Of a stretch of DNA of 8,439 nt, positions 1-7,418 are shown in pieces. Source of the stretch: an uncultured Schwartzia sp. (GTDB lineage: Bacteria; Bacillota; Negativicutes; Selenomonadales; Selenomonadaceae). Position 1 is the stretch's first letter. Every line of letters starts with the position of its first letter. The notes below the pieces were generated by a model, which saw only the letters and a list, made by a program, of their open reading frames with translations, was not told the DNA's origin and did not search any database. The position numbers and the translations under genes are program-made. The DNA is taken from contig CAJPUA010000029.1 of NCBI GenBank assembly GCA_905373705.1, forward strand, positions 1 through 8,439, in the 5' to 3' direction.

Positions 1-720
1 AAAGCGGCGGCGCGCGGCGTGCTGGTGATGTTGGCGACGGGGCGGATGTTTTGCTCGGCGGCGCGCTACGCGCGAGAATTGGGGCTGGATAGCCCTGTCA
101 TTAGTTATAACGGCGCCCTGGTTCAGACGATGGACGGCGCCGTGCTGGCGTCGGCGTTTCTGCCGCCGGAAGTAGTGACAAAAACGCTGCGCTACATATT
201 TTCCCGGGGCTGGTACGTGCAGCTTTACACAGCGGAAGGGCTTTTTTACGCGGCGGAGACGGAGGCGGCGCGCGTCTATCGATCCGCCTCCGGCGTCGCC
301 GGAGCGGCGGTCGGCGAAGGCGGGCTTCTCGCGCGGACGGAGGGCGTGCCGAAACTGCTCGTCGTGGCGGAAAATCCGGCGCAGACCGCGCCGGTCATCG
401 GTGAATTGACGCGGGCGCTTTCCGGCGAGGTTGATGTGATGGCGTCGAATCCAACGTATATCGAGATCGTCCGTCCCGGCGTTTCCAAAGCGGCGGCTAT
501 GCTGGCGATCGCTGAAAATCGCGGGATAAAGACAGCGGAGATTATGGCGATGGGCGACTCGGGCAACGATGTGGCTATGCTTCGAGCGGCGGGGCTGGGC
601 GTAGCGATGGGAAACGCGTCGCCGGCGGTGCGGGAGGCGGCTGACGCCGTGACGGCCCGCGTCGAGGAGAACGGGGCGGCGCTGGCGGTGCGCCGCTATG
701 TGCTGGGAGAAGAAGTATGA
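1..720 (+). CDS. Cof-type HAD-superfamily phosphatase, 5' partial
   Basis: This is the C-terminal 239 residues of a Cof/type IIB haloacid dehalogenase-like hydrolase, a family that dephosphorylates sugar phosphates, nucleotides or flavin-related substrates in the cytoplasm. The reading frame is open from base 1, and its first residues (KAAARG, then LATGRM) match the family segment just after motif I. The gene therefore starts upstream of the window, and the GTG at base 19 is internal. Visible landmarks are LATGRM (motif II region), SYNGALVQ at the entry to the cap domain, the lysine in PGVSK (motif III) and GDSGND at 553-570 (motif IV, Mg-binding Asp residues), followed by the usual AMGNAS. 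The nucleophile DxDGT lies off the window. The stop overlaps the next start by four bases (ATGA), so the two are translationally coupled. Both proteins share the GWYVQ cap motif, which points to a tandem duplication. The substrate cannot be predicted. Confidence 0.93.
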   Translation, partial: KAAARGVLVMLATGRMFCSAARYARELGLDSPVISYNGALVQTMDGAVLASAFLPPEVVTKTLRYIFSRGWYVQLYTAEGLFYAAETEAARVYRSASGVAGAAVGEGGLLARTEGVPKLLVVAENPAQTAPVIGELTRALSGEVDVMASNPTYIEIVRPGVSKAAAMLAIAENRGIKTAEIMAMGDSGNDVAMLRAAGLGVAMGNASPAVREAADAVTARVEENGAALAVRRYVLGEEV

Positions 721-1529
721 TCCGGCTCATCGTCCTCGATCTCGATGGGACGCTCCTCAACCGGGACAAGGAGGTAAGCGCGAAAAACCGGGCGGCGCTT
801 CGCGCGGCGATGGATGCCGGGGTCTACGTCACGCTGGCGACGGGGCGGATGCTCAATTCGGCGCTTTACTTTGGGAGGCTCATTGCGGCGAACGCGCCGC
901 TTATCGCCTGTAACGGCGCGTTGGTACAGGCGGCGGACGGCGCGCGTCCTGTTTTTGCCCAAACCTATCCGAAAGCGCTGGCGCAGGAATTTTTGCGCTT
1001 TGCCATTGGCCGCGGCTGGTATGTGCAGTGGCATAGCGGCGTCGAGATTTACAGCACCGACTATCGCCCCGAGTATTTCGACGCTTATCGAACTGTGCCG
1101 GGCTTTACGGTGCGGTCGGTTGGGGAACGGTATTTAGATTATACGGACGATGTTTTGCAGTTTGTTCTTCGCGATCGTACGGGCGAGCGTATGCCGGCGA
1201 TGCTGGCAGAGCTGGCGGCGCGCTTTCCCGGCGCCTTTGAAGCGACCCTCAACGTGCCGCAGGTGGCGGATATCATGATGCCAGGGGTGACGAAGGCGAC
1301 GGGGTTGGCGGCGCTGGCGGAGTATCTTTCTGTCACGCCGGATGAAGTCATGGCCTGCGGCGACGCCGATAATGACTTGACCATGCTGCGCTGGGCGGGG
1401 ACGGCGGTCGTTCCCAGCGACGGACAGCAGGCGGCGAAAGATCTGGCGACCTATATCGCGCCGCCCTGCGACGAGGACGCGGTTGCCGCCGCTGTGGAAA
1501 AATTCGTTCTCCGTCCGGCGGGCGCGTGA
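717..1529 (+). CDS. Cof-type HAD-superfamily phosphatase
   Basis: This is a complete 270-residue Cof/type IIB HAD phosphatase, a normal length for the family. Motif I is DLDGT at residues 8-12, with D8 as the expected nucleophile and D10 as acid/base. LATGR at 40-44 is motif II. CNGALVQ at 65-71 starts the cap. The PGVTK lysine at 193 is motif III, and GDADND at 215-220 gives the Mg-binding acidic residues. The ATG at 717 overlaps the stop of the preceding paralogue and puts the DLDGT motif at the expected distance from the N-terminus. One oddity is that the strongly conserved AMGNA that normally follows motif IV is replaced by VVPSDG at 231-236, although the upstream copy keeps AMGNA. All catalytic residues are present, so the enzyme is probably active, perhaps with a changed substrate range. 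A terminator-like hairpin follows directly, so this gene ends its transcription unit. Confidence 0.95.
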   Translation: MIRLIVLDLDGTLLNRDKEVSAKNRAALRAAMDAGVYVTLATGRMLNSALYFGRLIAANAPLIACNGALVQAADGARPVFAQTYPKALAQEFLRFAIGRGWYVQWHSGVEIYSTDYRPEYFDAYRTVPGFTVRSVGERYLDYTDDVLQFVLRDRTGERMPAMLAELAARFPGAFEATLNVPQVADIMMPGVTKATGLAALAEYLSVTPDEVMACGDADNDLTMLRWAGTAVVPSDGQQAAKDLATYIAPPCDEDAVAAAVEKFVLRPAGA

Positions 1530-1531
1530 GA

Positions 1532-1571
1532 AATTCGTGACGGCGGCGAGGCGTTCACGAATTCTCTTTTT
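1532..1571 (+). terminator. intrinsic terminator after the HAD pair
   Basis: A perfect 9-bp inverted repeat (AATTCGTGA at 1532-1540, TCACGAATT at 1555-1563) encloses a 14-base GC-rich loop and is followed by a pyrimidine stretch ending in five T's at 1567-1571. It begins three bases after the stop of the second HAD gene. The stem is not very GC-rich and the T-run is short, so efficiency is uncertain, but the position fits the end of a transcription unit. Confidence 0.65.
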
Positions 1572-1626
1572 CCCGGCATTTCACTGGGGCGTTTTCCCTG
1601 TTTAGCGACTTTTTTAGCGCGGATAT

Positions 1627-1656
1627 TTGCCTGTTGGCGGTCATAAAGTGTATAAT
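1627..1656 (+). promoter_or_regulatory. sigma-A-type promoter for rapZ operon
   Basis: A perfect -10 box TATAAT lies at 1651-1656. A weaker -35 candidate, TTGCCT (four of six matches to TTGACA), lies at 1627-1632, giving an 18-base spacer. The local sequence is much more AT-rich than the surroundings. It sits between the terminator hairpin and the rapZ ribosome-binding site GGAGGTGG (1688-1695), leaving a 5' leader of roughly 35 bases. No riboswitch-like structure was recognised in the 169-base gap. Confidence 0.6.
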
Positions 1657-1698
1657 AAATGAATAAGTTTCTCATCGCGTGGTTTTCGGAGGTGGAGT

Positions 1699-2598
1699 AT
1701 GGAGAAGGAAAACGCCTATCGTTTCGTCATCGTCACCGGCATGTCGGGGGGCGGAAAGACGCAGGCCTGCCGTCATCTGGAAGATCTGGGCTTTTTCTGT
1801 GTCGATAATCTGCCGCCGGTGTTCATTCCCAAATTCGCCGAGCTTTGCGCCCATTCGGCAGGGCATATCGCTCGGGTCGTACTGGTCGTCGATACGCGCA
1901 GCCGCGAGTTTTTCGACACCTTCCTGCACGTTTTGCAGGACATGGATAACGCGGGGCAAAAGTATGAGCTGCTCTTTATGGACGCGACCGACGCGGCGAT
2001 CATCCGCCGCTATAAAGAGACGCGCCGCCGTCATCCGATGGCGCCAGGCTCGCGGCTTTCCGACGGGATACGCAAGGAGCGCGAGCAGCTGGCGCGGGTG
2101 CGGGAAAAAGCGACGTATATCATCGATACGTCAGAGCTCAGAAAGGCGGAGCTGAAAAATAAAATTATTCGCCTCTTTGGCAGTCCCGAGGGCGTTCCGC
2201 TGAGCATTAATATCCTGTCCTTCGGTTTTAAATTCGGCGTGCCGATGGACGCCGATATGGTATTGGACGTCCGTTTTTTGCCGAACCCGTTCTACATCGA
2301 GAACCTGCGCCATAAGAGCGGCGAGATGCCAGAGGTAGCGGAGTATATCGCCAAGTGGCCGGTGACGCGGGAATTTAAGGAAAAGCTCGACGATTTGATT
2401 GATTTTCTGATTCCCCAATACATAAAAGAAGGAAAAAATCAGCTGGTCATCGCCATCGGTTGCACGGGTGGAATGCATCGCTCGGTCTATATCGCTCGGC
2501 ACATCTTCGATATGCTGGGGGCGCGCGGCTGGCAGGCGACTCTCGAACACCGCGACCTGATAAAGAACGACGTGGAGCGCCTGCCGCATCAGGATTGA
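1699..2598 (+). CDS. rapZ: RNase adapter / nucleotide-binding protein RapZ (YvcJ)
   Basis: This 299-residue P-loop protein belongs to the RapZ/YvcJ family. In Escherichia coli RapZ controls amino-sugar synthesis by guiding RNase E to the small RNA GlmZ. In Bacillota, where that sRNA is not known, YvcJ is a nucleotide-hydrolysing protein linked to competence and envelope phenotypes. The sequence shows a Walker A loop GMSGGGKT at residues 14-21, then the family signature DLGFFCVDNLPP and a VVDTRS strand. Near the C-terminus is the conserved CTGGMHRSV at 255-263, part of the RapZ C-terminal domain that binds RNA and the metabolite in E. coli. The usual Walker A is GMSGAGKS, and this Gly/Thr variant is conservative. 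The ATG at 1699 has a strong Shine-Dalgarno (GGAGGTGG) and gives the expected family length. It is the first gene of the rapZ-yvcK-whiA block, and yvcK follows after 42 bases. Confidence 0.97.
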   Translation: MEKENAYRFVIVTGMSGGGKTQACRHLEDLGFFCVDNLPPVFIPKFAELCAHSAGHIARVVLVVDTRSREFFDTFLHVLQDMDNAGQKYELLFMDATDAAIIRRYKETRRRHPMAPGSRLSDGIRKEREQLARVREKATYIIDTSELRKAELKNKIIRLFGSPEGVPLSINILSFGFKFGVPMDADMVLDVRFLPNPFYIENLRHKSGEMPEVAEYIAKWPVTREFKEKLDDLIDFLIPQYIKEGKNQLVIAIGCTGGMHRSVYIARHIFDMLGARGWQATLEHRDLIKNDVERLPHQD

Positions 2599-2640
2599 CG
2601 CTATAACGCGCCCGTTCCCGAGGAGAAGGGGAATTTCGCT

Positions 2641-3975
2641 ATGTATTTACTTAAATGGCTGTATCCCGGCATGAAGTTCAAACGCTGGCTGCTGCTTTTT
2701 GCCGCCGGGGTCATGCTGGTGAGTCTGGGATTGGCTTTGGTGTTCAACTATAAATATCTCGACGTGATCGAGGAAGCCATCTTTCGCTTTGTCTACAACT
2801 GGCGCGGCTCCTATGATTATACGGCGACGGCGCTGGTGGGGACGGGGGTGGTCGTCCTTGGTCTGGCGATTATGCTGGTGGCGACGAGGTTCGTTATTCG
2901 TTCCTTGATCATGGTTCTGGTACCGGAAAATTCCGGACGCCTGGTCGACCTTATCTATGAGAAGCGACGGCTGGAAAACGGCCCGGCAGTTACGGTCATC
3001 GGCGGCGGGCATGGCTTATCGGTTCTCTTGCGCGGGGTGAAGCAGGCGACGAGCAACGTGACGGCCATCGTCACCGTCGCCGATGACGGCGGATCCTCAG
3101 GGCGTCTGAGCGCCGGCCTGGGCATCATTCCCCCCGGCGATATGCGAAATTGTCTCGTGGCGCTGGCGGATACAGAACCGCTGATGGAGAAGCTGTTTCA
3201 GTACCGTTTTGAGGGAGAGAGCGAGTTGGCGGGCCATAGCTTCGGCAATCTTTTCATTGCGGCGATGAATGAAGTCACGGGCGATATGGAAACGGCGCTT
3301 TTAGAATCGTCGAAGGTCCTCGCCGTAAAAGGGCGGGTCCTTCCCGCGAGCAACGAGCATGTCCGGCTCGACGCCTTGATGACCGATGGCACCGTCGTCG
3401 AGGGAGAGTCGCATATTCCGGAGGCACGAAAGCGTATTCGCCGGGTGAAGCTTCATCCGGCGCATGCAGCTCCCGTGCAGGCCGCGCTGGACGCGATCAG
3501 GAACGCGGATATCATTCTTTTGGGGCCGGGAAGCCTTTACACGAGCATTATGCCGAATCTGCTTGTGGATGGGGTCGCCGAGGCGCTTAGAGAGAGCAAG
3601 GCGCTAAAACTTTATATCTGCAACGTGATGACGCAGCCGGGGGAAACGGACGGTTATACGGCCTCTATGCACGTCAAAGCGATCCTCGATCACGCGGGGA
3701 AAGGCGTAGTGGATTATGCGCTGGTCAATTCGGCAAAGGTACCGGAAAAGACAGCACGATCTTACGCGGCGCAGGGGGCAACGCCGGTGATCGCCGACAG
3801 CGAAGCTCTGAACGGGCTGGGCGTGGGGGTTATAACCGCCGATATCGTCAACGAGGCCGATCCCGGTCACCATGATTCGGATAAGCTCACGCGTCAAGTG
3901 ATGAAGCTCTTGGACACCCTGCGCTCATCCGAGGGCGCGGGGCGCCGCCTTCGTTCGGATACGACGCTGAAATGA
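2641..3975 (+). CDS. yvcK: GlmR/YvcK family UDP-GlcNAc-binding regulator with membrane extension
   Basis: This is a 444-residue YvcK/GlmR family protein (gluconeogenesis factor, CofD-like fold). In Bacillus subtilis the homologue binds UDP-GlcNAc and promotes amino-sugar synthesis by acting on GlmS, and it is needed for cell shape on gluconeogenic carbon sources. The core begins around residue 115 with VTVIGGGHGLS, then TVADDGGSSGRL (145-156) and PPGDMRNC (164-171). Later come GHSFGNLF (198-205), LLGPGSLYTS and CNVMTQPGETDGY, all family signatures. Ahead of the core lie about 110 extra residues with two hydrophobic helices (roughly 17-36 and 61-85), so the protein should be held in the cytoplasmic membrane. 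The Bacillus homologue is about 317 residues and lacks this. Longer versions are seen in other anaerobic Bacillota as far as I recall. The ATG at 2641 is preceded by AGGAGAAGGGG (2621-2631), with a spacing of about nine bases. whiA follows after 34 bases. Confidence 0.96.
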   Translation: MYLLKWLYPGMKFKRWLLLFAAGVMLVSLGLALVFNYKYLDVIEEAIFRFVYNWRGSYDYTATALVGTGVVVLGLAIMLVATRFVIRSLIMVLVPENSGRLVDLIYEKRRLENGPAVTVIGGGHGLSVLLRGVKQATSNVTAIVTVADDGGSSGRLSAGLGIIPPGDMRNCLVALADTEPLMEKLFQYRFEGESELAGHSFGNLFIAAMNEVTGDMETALLESSKVLAVKGRVLPASNEHVRLDALMTDGTVVEGESHIPEARKRIRRVKLHPAHAAPVQAALDAIRNADIILLGPGSLYTSIMPNLLVDGVAEALRESKALKLYICNVMTQPGETDGYTASMHVKAILDHAGKGVVDYALVNSAKVPEKTARSYAAQGATPVIADSEALNGLGVGVITADIVNEADPGHHDSDKLTRQVMKLLDTLRSSEGAGRRLRSDTTLK

Positions 3976-4009
3976 AGCGGGAAATTTCTGACGGGGAGCG
4001 AGGAAAATT

Positions 4010-4945
4010 ATGCCGTCATTTGCCGGAGAAGTAAAAAACGAGCTGGCGCGGCTGATGGATAAGAAGCCGTGCTGCCGCCGCGCCGAGGTGGCGGGACTTT
4101 TGCGCATGGGCGCGGCGGTGACGTTGGGTGCAGGACGCGCGCTGGGGCTTTCCTTTGCGACGGAAAACGCGGCGGTGGCCAGAAAAGCCTTGATCCTCCT
4201 GAAGGAAGCTGGGCCGGTGGAGACAGAGGTCACCGTGAGCCGTTTTCGCCGTCTGAAGAAGAATAACAGCTACATGGTGCGCATTGTGCCTTCTCCTGCC
4301 GTGGCGCCGCTTCTCGCCCGCCTGGGGATGACGCCGGATACCATGCCGCAGGCGGCGCACGGGGGACTGCTCCTGCGCCGCGCCTGCTGCCGGGCGGCAT
4401 ACCTGCGCGGGGCGTTTTTGGGAGGCGGCAGTGTAAACCGCCCGGGGGCCCCGTATCATTTGGAGTTTGTGACGCCGAATTATCAGTTCGCCGAGCTCCT
4501 GCAGTCTCTGCTGCGGCGGCTTCGTCTGCCGGTCGGCGTCACGGAGCGAAAAGATGCGTACATCGTGTACCTCAAGGAAGGGGACGCCATCGCCGATCTT
4601 CTGGCGCTCATGCAGGCGGACGCAGCGGTGGAAGCCTTTGAAGTGGCGCGAAACGTCAAAGATGTTCGCAATCAGGTGAACCGGCTGGTGAACTGTGAAA
4701 CGGCGAATATCAGTAAAGCTGCCGCCGCGTCGGCACGGCGGATCGCGGAAATTCGCCGGTTAGAGGCGGAGGGAAAACTCGCCGCTCTGCCGGAACCCCT
4801 TCGGCAGACGGCGAAGGTACGGCTGGAGAACCCCGGCGCGACCTTGGCGGAACTGGCCGCGCTCTTGGGGATTGGCCGTTCGGGAGTGAATCACCGGCTG
4901 CGCCGGATCGCCGAGCTGGCAGGACGAAAGGAGGGAGAAAACTGA
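4010..4945 (+). CDS. whiA: DNA-binding protein WhiA
   Basis: This is a 311-residue WhiA homologue of normal length. WhiA binds DNA and nucleoid regions. In Streptomyces it works with WhiB in sporulation septation, and in Bacillus it affects division and chromosome segregation. The N-terminus has the typical SFAGEVKNELAR (3-14) and a CCRRAEVAGLLR segment (21-32). The degenerate LAGLIDADG-type homing-endonuclease fold includes YLRGAFLGGGSV (131-142), and the usual catalytic acids of active nucleases are absent, as in other WhiA proteins. The signature NQVNRLVNCETANISK lies at 221-236. A C-terminal helix-turn-helix (about 273-305, LAELAALLGIGRSGVNHRL) is the main DNA-binding part. The start has a good AGGA Shine-Dalgarno at 4001-4004. 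The stop codon lies next to the ribosome-binding site and start region of the downstream deacetylase, suggesting coupled translation. Confidence 0.97.
   Translation: MPSFAGEVKNELARLMDKKPCCRRAEVAGLLRMGAAVTLGAGRALGLSFATENAAVARKALILLKEAGPVETEVTVSRFRRLKKNNSYMVRIVPSPAVAPLLARLGMTPDTMPQAAHGGLLLRRACCRAAYLRGAFLGGGSVNRPGAPYHLEFVTPNYQFAELLQSLLRRLRLPVGVTERKDAYIVYLKEGDAIADLLALMQADAAVEAFEVARNVKDVRNQVNRLVNCETANISKAAAASARRIAEIRRLEAEGKLAALPEPLRQTAKVRLENPGATLAELAALLGIGRSGVNHRLRRIAELAGRKEGEN
4927..4935 (+). promoter_or_regulatory. Shine-Dalgarno inside whiA 3' end for the deacetylase gene
   Basis: AAAGGAGGG lies within the last codons of whiA. It is six bases from an in-frame CTG at 4942 (overlapping the whiA stop as CTGA) but about 21 bases from GTG 4957 and 36 from ATG 4972. 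No other good ribosome-binding site is seen nearby. This raises the possibility of a CTG start and of translation coupled to whiA. Confidence 0.5.
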
Positions 4946-4956
4946 GTAAGCTGTAT

Positions 4957-5784
4957 GTGAACCGATATAGCATGGCTTCGGGGAGAAAACGCTATGCTTG
5001 GAGGCACTGGCTGGGGGCGTTTTTTGCGCTTTGCCTTTTGGCGGCGGGAGGATTGGCGGCGTCGATTGCGATCTTTCCGCCGGAGGGCGTGCTGATCCTT
5101 GAATATCATAAAGTTAACGACTGGAGCAATGATGTGTATACCGTGCCGACGGCGGAGTTTGCGGCGCAGCTGGACGAGCTTTCGGCGCGGGGCTATACGA
5201 CGATCTCTCTGCTTGATTTTTTGCGGGCAAAAAAGGGAAAGCAGAAGCTCCCGGATAAGCCGGTCATCCTCACCTTTGACGACGGCTATCTGGATAACTA
5301 TACCGATATGCTCCCGCTCTTGGAGGCGCGCGGGATGAAGGCGACAGTGTTTATGGTGACGAACGACATCGGCCTGCCGGGTTATTTGACGTGGGATGCC
5401 TTGCGGGACATGCAGGAGCGCGGTATTGAGATCGGGAGCCATACCGCGAATCATCTGCCGCTCACCGGGATGCCGCCGTCGGAAGCGGAGAAAGAGGTCA
5501 AGCTGTCGAAGCTGCTTTTGGAATGGAACGGGATCCGCACGGTGTTCGGTTTTTCCTATCCGAACGGCAGCTATGCCGACTACATTTCGACAATTCTGAA
5601 AAGAAACGAATACCTGGCGGCGGTGACGGGCGATCCGGGACTTAATACGATGGATACGGATCCCTATCTTTTGCAGCGGATCAATATTCCTCGGCCCCGG
5701 TTGGGGCTGACGGAGTTTCGGCTCCGTCTCTTTAAGGCCGATCTTTGCGACCGGCTGGGGCTTTGGCGTCATAGGATAAAGTGA
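4957..5784 (+). CDS. membrane-anchored NodB-type polysaccharide deacetylase
   Basis: This is a carbohydrate esterase family 4 (NodB) enzyme, predicted to remove N- or O-acetyl groups from an envelope or extracellular glycan with a metal ion. It opens with a basic stretch (GRKRYAWRHW) and a hydrophobic segment at about residues 19-40, a signal anchor or signal peptide that places the catalytic domain outside the membrane. The NodB domain shows TFDDG at 106-110 (catalytic D108, metal ligand D109) and SHTANH at 161-166 (metal ligands H162 and H166). A later FSYPNGS takes the place of the arginine-containing motif of classical chitin deacetylases, as in PgaB-like or xylanase-like branches. The start is uncertain: GTG 4957 is listed, but ATG 4972 and a CTG at 4942 are in frame, and only the CTG is well spaced from the AAAGGAGGG at 4927-4935. 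The gene is probably co-transcribed with whiA. The substrate could be peptidoglycan or an exopolysaccharide, and I cannot tell which. Confidence 0.9.
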   Translation: MNRYSMASGRKRYAWRHWLGAFFALCLLAAGGLAASIAIFPPEGVLILEYHKVNDWSNDVYTVPTAEFAAQLDELSARGYTTISLLDFLRAKKGKQKLPDKPVILTFDDGYLDNYTDMLPLLEARGMKATVFMVTNDIGLPGYLTWDALRDMQERGIEIGSHTANHLPLTGMPPSEAEKEVKLSKLLLEWNGIRTVFGFSYPNGSYADYISTILKRNEYLAAVTGDPGLNTMDTDPYLLQRINIPRPRLGLTEFRLRLFKADLCDRLGLWRHRIK

Positions 5785-5816
5785 TTCCTCTCGTGGGGAG
5801 AAGGGAGAAACGGAGA

Positions 5817-7337
5817 ATGAAGATCAAGCGATGGGCGGCAGTCTGCCTGGCGGCAGGGTGCCTGCTTTGGAGTGGAACAGAAACGGGGGCGTCGCGCCAT
5901 CTGGCGGAGCAGAGGGCGGCGCAGGAGAGGGAAAGCCGGGTAATGCAGGAAGAGGAAGATCGACAGCGAGCGTGGGAACTGGCGCAGGAAGCTGCGGATA
6001 CGGAAAAAGCCAGAGGGGAGACGAAAGCGCCCGCCGATAAAACCGCGGAAGAAACACCGCGCGAGGCGCCGGCGGACACCGGAAAAACGGAAGCTGTCGG
6101 GCAATCTTCCGCCAAAGCGGAGGAAGTCGCGGCCGCCGAGGCGGGGGCAGATTCGACGAAGGGCGAGAAAACAGCGAAGCGGGAAAAGAAAGGAGCGCGA
6201 GACGAGGGCGTGGACGACGCGAATGGAAGTTTACGGAGCTACCTTCAGCGCTTGCGCGAGAAAGCGGACGAAATCCTCCATCCGGCCGAGCCGAATTTGC
6301 GTATTCGCGAGACTCGGCCGATGAGAGAATGGGCGGCGGAACGCTCTGACAGCGGAGGCACGCTGATTTTTTCCGATAGCCCGGAGTACGTCAAACAGGC
6401 GGGCATTCTCTACACAGACGAGCTGGACGGCGAGGCGCGGGTCCTCTTTTATCACCTGAACCAGATCAAAAGGCCCGCGAAAATCGCGCTGCTTATGGAA
6501 AACACCGGCGAGCGTGACGCTGTGATACAACTTACGCGCCGGGGGGTAAGCCGCCCGGGTGAGGACTATCTGGCGGTAGGAAAGGCGACGCAGGCCGCCT
6601 ATTTTTCCGACGGGCAAAAGACGGAAAAGCTGACGATCGGCACGGGAGAGAGAAAGCTCCTGATGCCCGAACTGGAGGCGCTGATCATGCAGCCCGAGCA
6701 GCTCATTTACGGGATTGCCGATTTCAGCGCCAGCGCTCCGGTGCGCCTTTCCGTCCTTATCTGCCCAGCGGAGAACGACGCGATTCGTTACAGCCGTATT
6801 GCGCCGATCCTGCCGAAGGACGAACAGCGTCTGCGCGGCACGTTTCAAGGGATGAACCGGACCATTCGTGCTCGGGACAGTTATGATCCGGGGAAGGACG
6901 GTACGGTGTACTTTACAATCGGCGACGACAGGACAGATCGCTTCTTGACCGGGATCGACGCGACAGACGGCAGCCTGGTGACAAATTTTGGCAATTACGG
7001 CGTGCTCTATCGGGTCGAGGTTCCGATCGAAGGGCGCCGGCCGCTTCGCGCTATGCTCAACCCCATTGGCGGCGCTTATGCGGGCGTCATGCGGGTGCAG
7101 ACGGCGGAGAAGGCGACGGCGCGCATTGTCCCTACGCCGCTTCGAGGGACGTCCTTTGGCGACGGGGTGAAAAATCCGATCCCCATGCGGGGAGATACGC
7201 CCATCCTCGACCCGGGGGCGGCGGTGGCGGATCTGGGCTTTTATCAGCGGACGAGAGGGATCAGCTTTGAGTTTTCTCCGCCGGGGGCGTCAAATTTGCC
7301 CACGAGGATCATCCTGATGCCCGAGGATACGAAATGA
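5817..7337 (+). CDS. exported protein of unknown function with Ala/Glu/Lys-rich linker
   Basis: I do not firmly recognise this 506-residue protein. The N-terminus (MKIKRW, then a hydrophobic run to about residue 18) is a signal peptide. Signal peptidase I could cut near GTETGA/S at 25-26. A weak lipobox-like LAAGC at 11-15 is an alternative. Residues about 27-135 are low-complexity, rich in Ala, Glu, Lys and Arg, probably a charged helical spacer reaching out from the membrane. Residues about 180-506 look like a folded beta-rich domain with repeating hydrophobic strands, for example GTLIFSDSPEYV at 181-192, GILYTDELDGEARVLFYHLN at 196-215 and a YFTIGDD segment near 365. The pattern resembles, from memory, secreted Bacillota proteins found with copper-amine-oxidase-like domains, but this is a weak link. 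ATG 5817 was chosen because AAGGGAGA (5801-5808) sits about eight bases upstream and the signal peptide then starts properly. A GTG at 5781 would add 12 residues with no Shine-Dalgarno. It lies 32 bases after the deacetylase and is probably co-transcribed. Confidence 0.85.
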   Translation: MKIKRWAAVCLAAGCLLWSGTETGASRHLAEQRAAQERESRVMQEEEDRQRAWELAQEAADTEKARGETKAPADKTAEETPREAPADTGKTEAVGQSSAKAEEVAAAEAGADSTKGEKTAKREKKGARDEGVDDANGSLRSYLQRLREKADEILHPAEPNLRIRETRPMREWAAERSDSGGTLIFSDSPEYVKQAGILYTDELDGEARVLFYHLNQIKRPAKIALLMENTGERDAVIQLTRRGVSRPGEDYLAVGKATQAAYFSDGQKTEKLTIGTGERKLLMPELEALIMQPEQLIYGIADFSASAPVRLSVLICPAENDAIRYSRIAPILPKDEQRLRGTFQGMNRTIRARDSYDPGKDGTVYFTIGDDRTDRFLTGIDATDGSLVTNFGNYGVLYRVEVPIEGRRPLRAMLNPIGGAYAGVMRVQTAEKATARIVPTPLRGTSFGDGVKNPIPMRGDTPILDPGAAVADLGFYQRTRGISFEFSPPGASNLPTRIILMPEDTK

Positions 7338-7340
7338 CAC

Positions 7341-7369
7341 TTGCGCGAATAGGAAAAAAGGAGTAAGAT
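7341..7369 (+). promoter_or_regulatory. candidate promoter for the SCIFF locus
   Basis: TTGCGC at 7341-7346 and TAAGAT at 7364-7369 are spaced by 17 bases. The overlapping GATAAT at 7367-7372 is a better -10 but would give a 20-base spacer. The 81-base gap after the upstream gene is more AT-rich than its surroundings and holds no clear terminator, so read-through from the envelope operon is also possible. The match is only partial. Confidence 0.4.
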
Positions 7370-7418
7370 AATAGTCATAGGGTGACAGAACGAGCAGTTT
7401 TGTAAAGGGGGTCAGACC

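Noticed and set aside
19..21. GTG as the start of the first HAD gene
   Set aside because: The frame is open to base 1 and the residues before the GTG match the family, while the nucleophile motif would be missing from such a protein.
1530..1698. Riboswitch or small RNA upstream of rapZ
   Set aside because: Only one terminator-like hairpin and a promoter are visible. The leader after the promoter is too short (about 35 bases) for a known riboswitch.
4955..4960. ATG at 4955 as a start for the deacetylase
   Set aside because: It is out of frame and is followed directly by a TGA stop codon.
4891..5772. 293-codon open frame on the minus strand opposite the deacetylase
   Set aside because: It mirrors the NodB gene almost end to end, is unusually rich in Arg, His and Gln, and has no domain signature, so it is a shadow frame.
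5781..5783. GTG start for the exported protein
   Set aside because: It overlaps the deacetylase stop and has no well-placed ribosome-binding site. The ATG at 5817 has one and gives a normal signal peptide.
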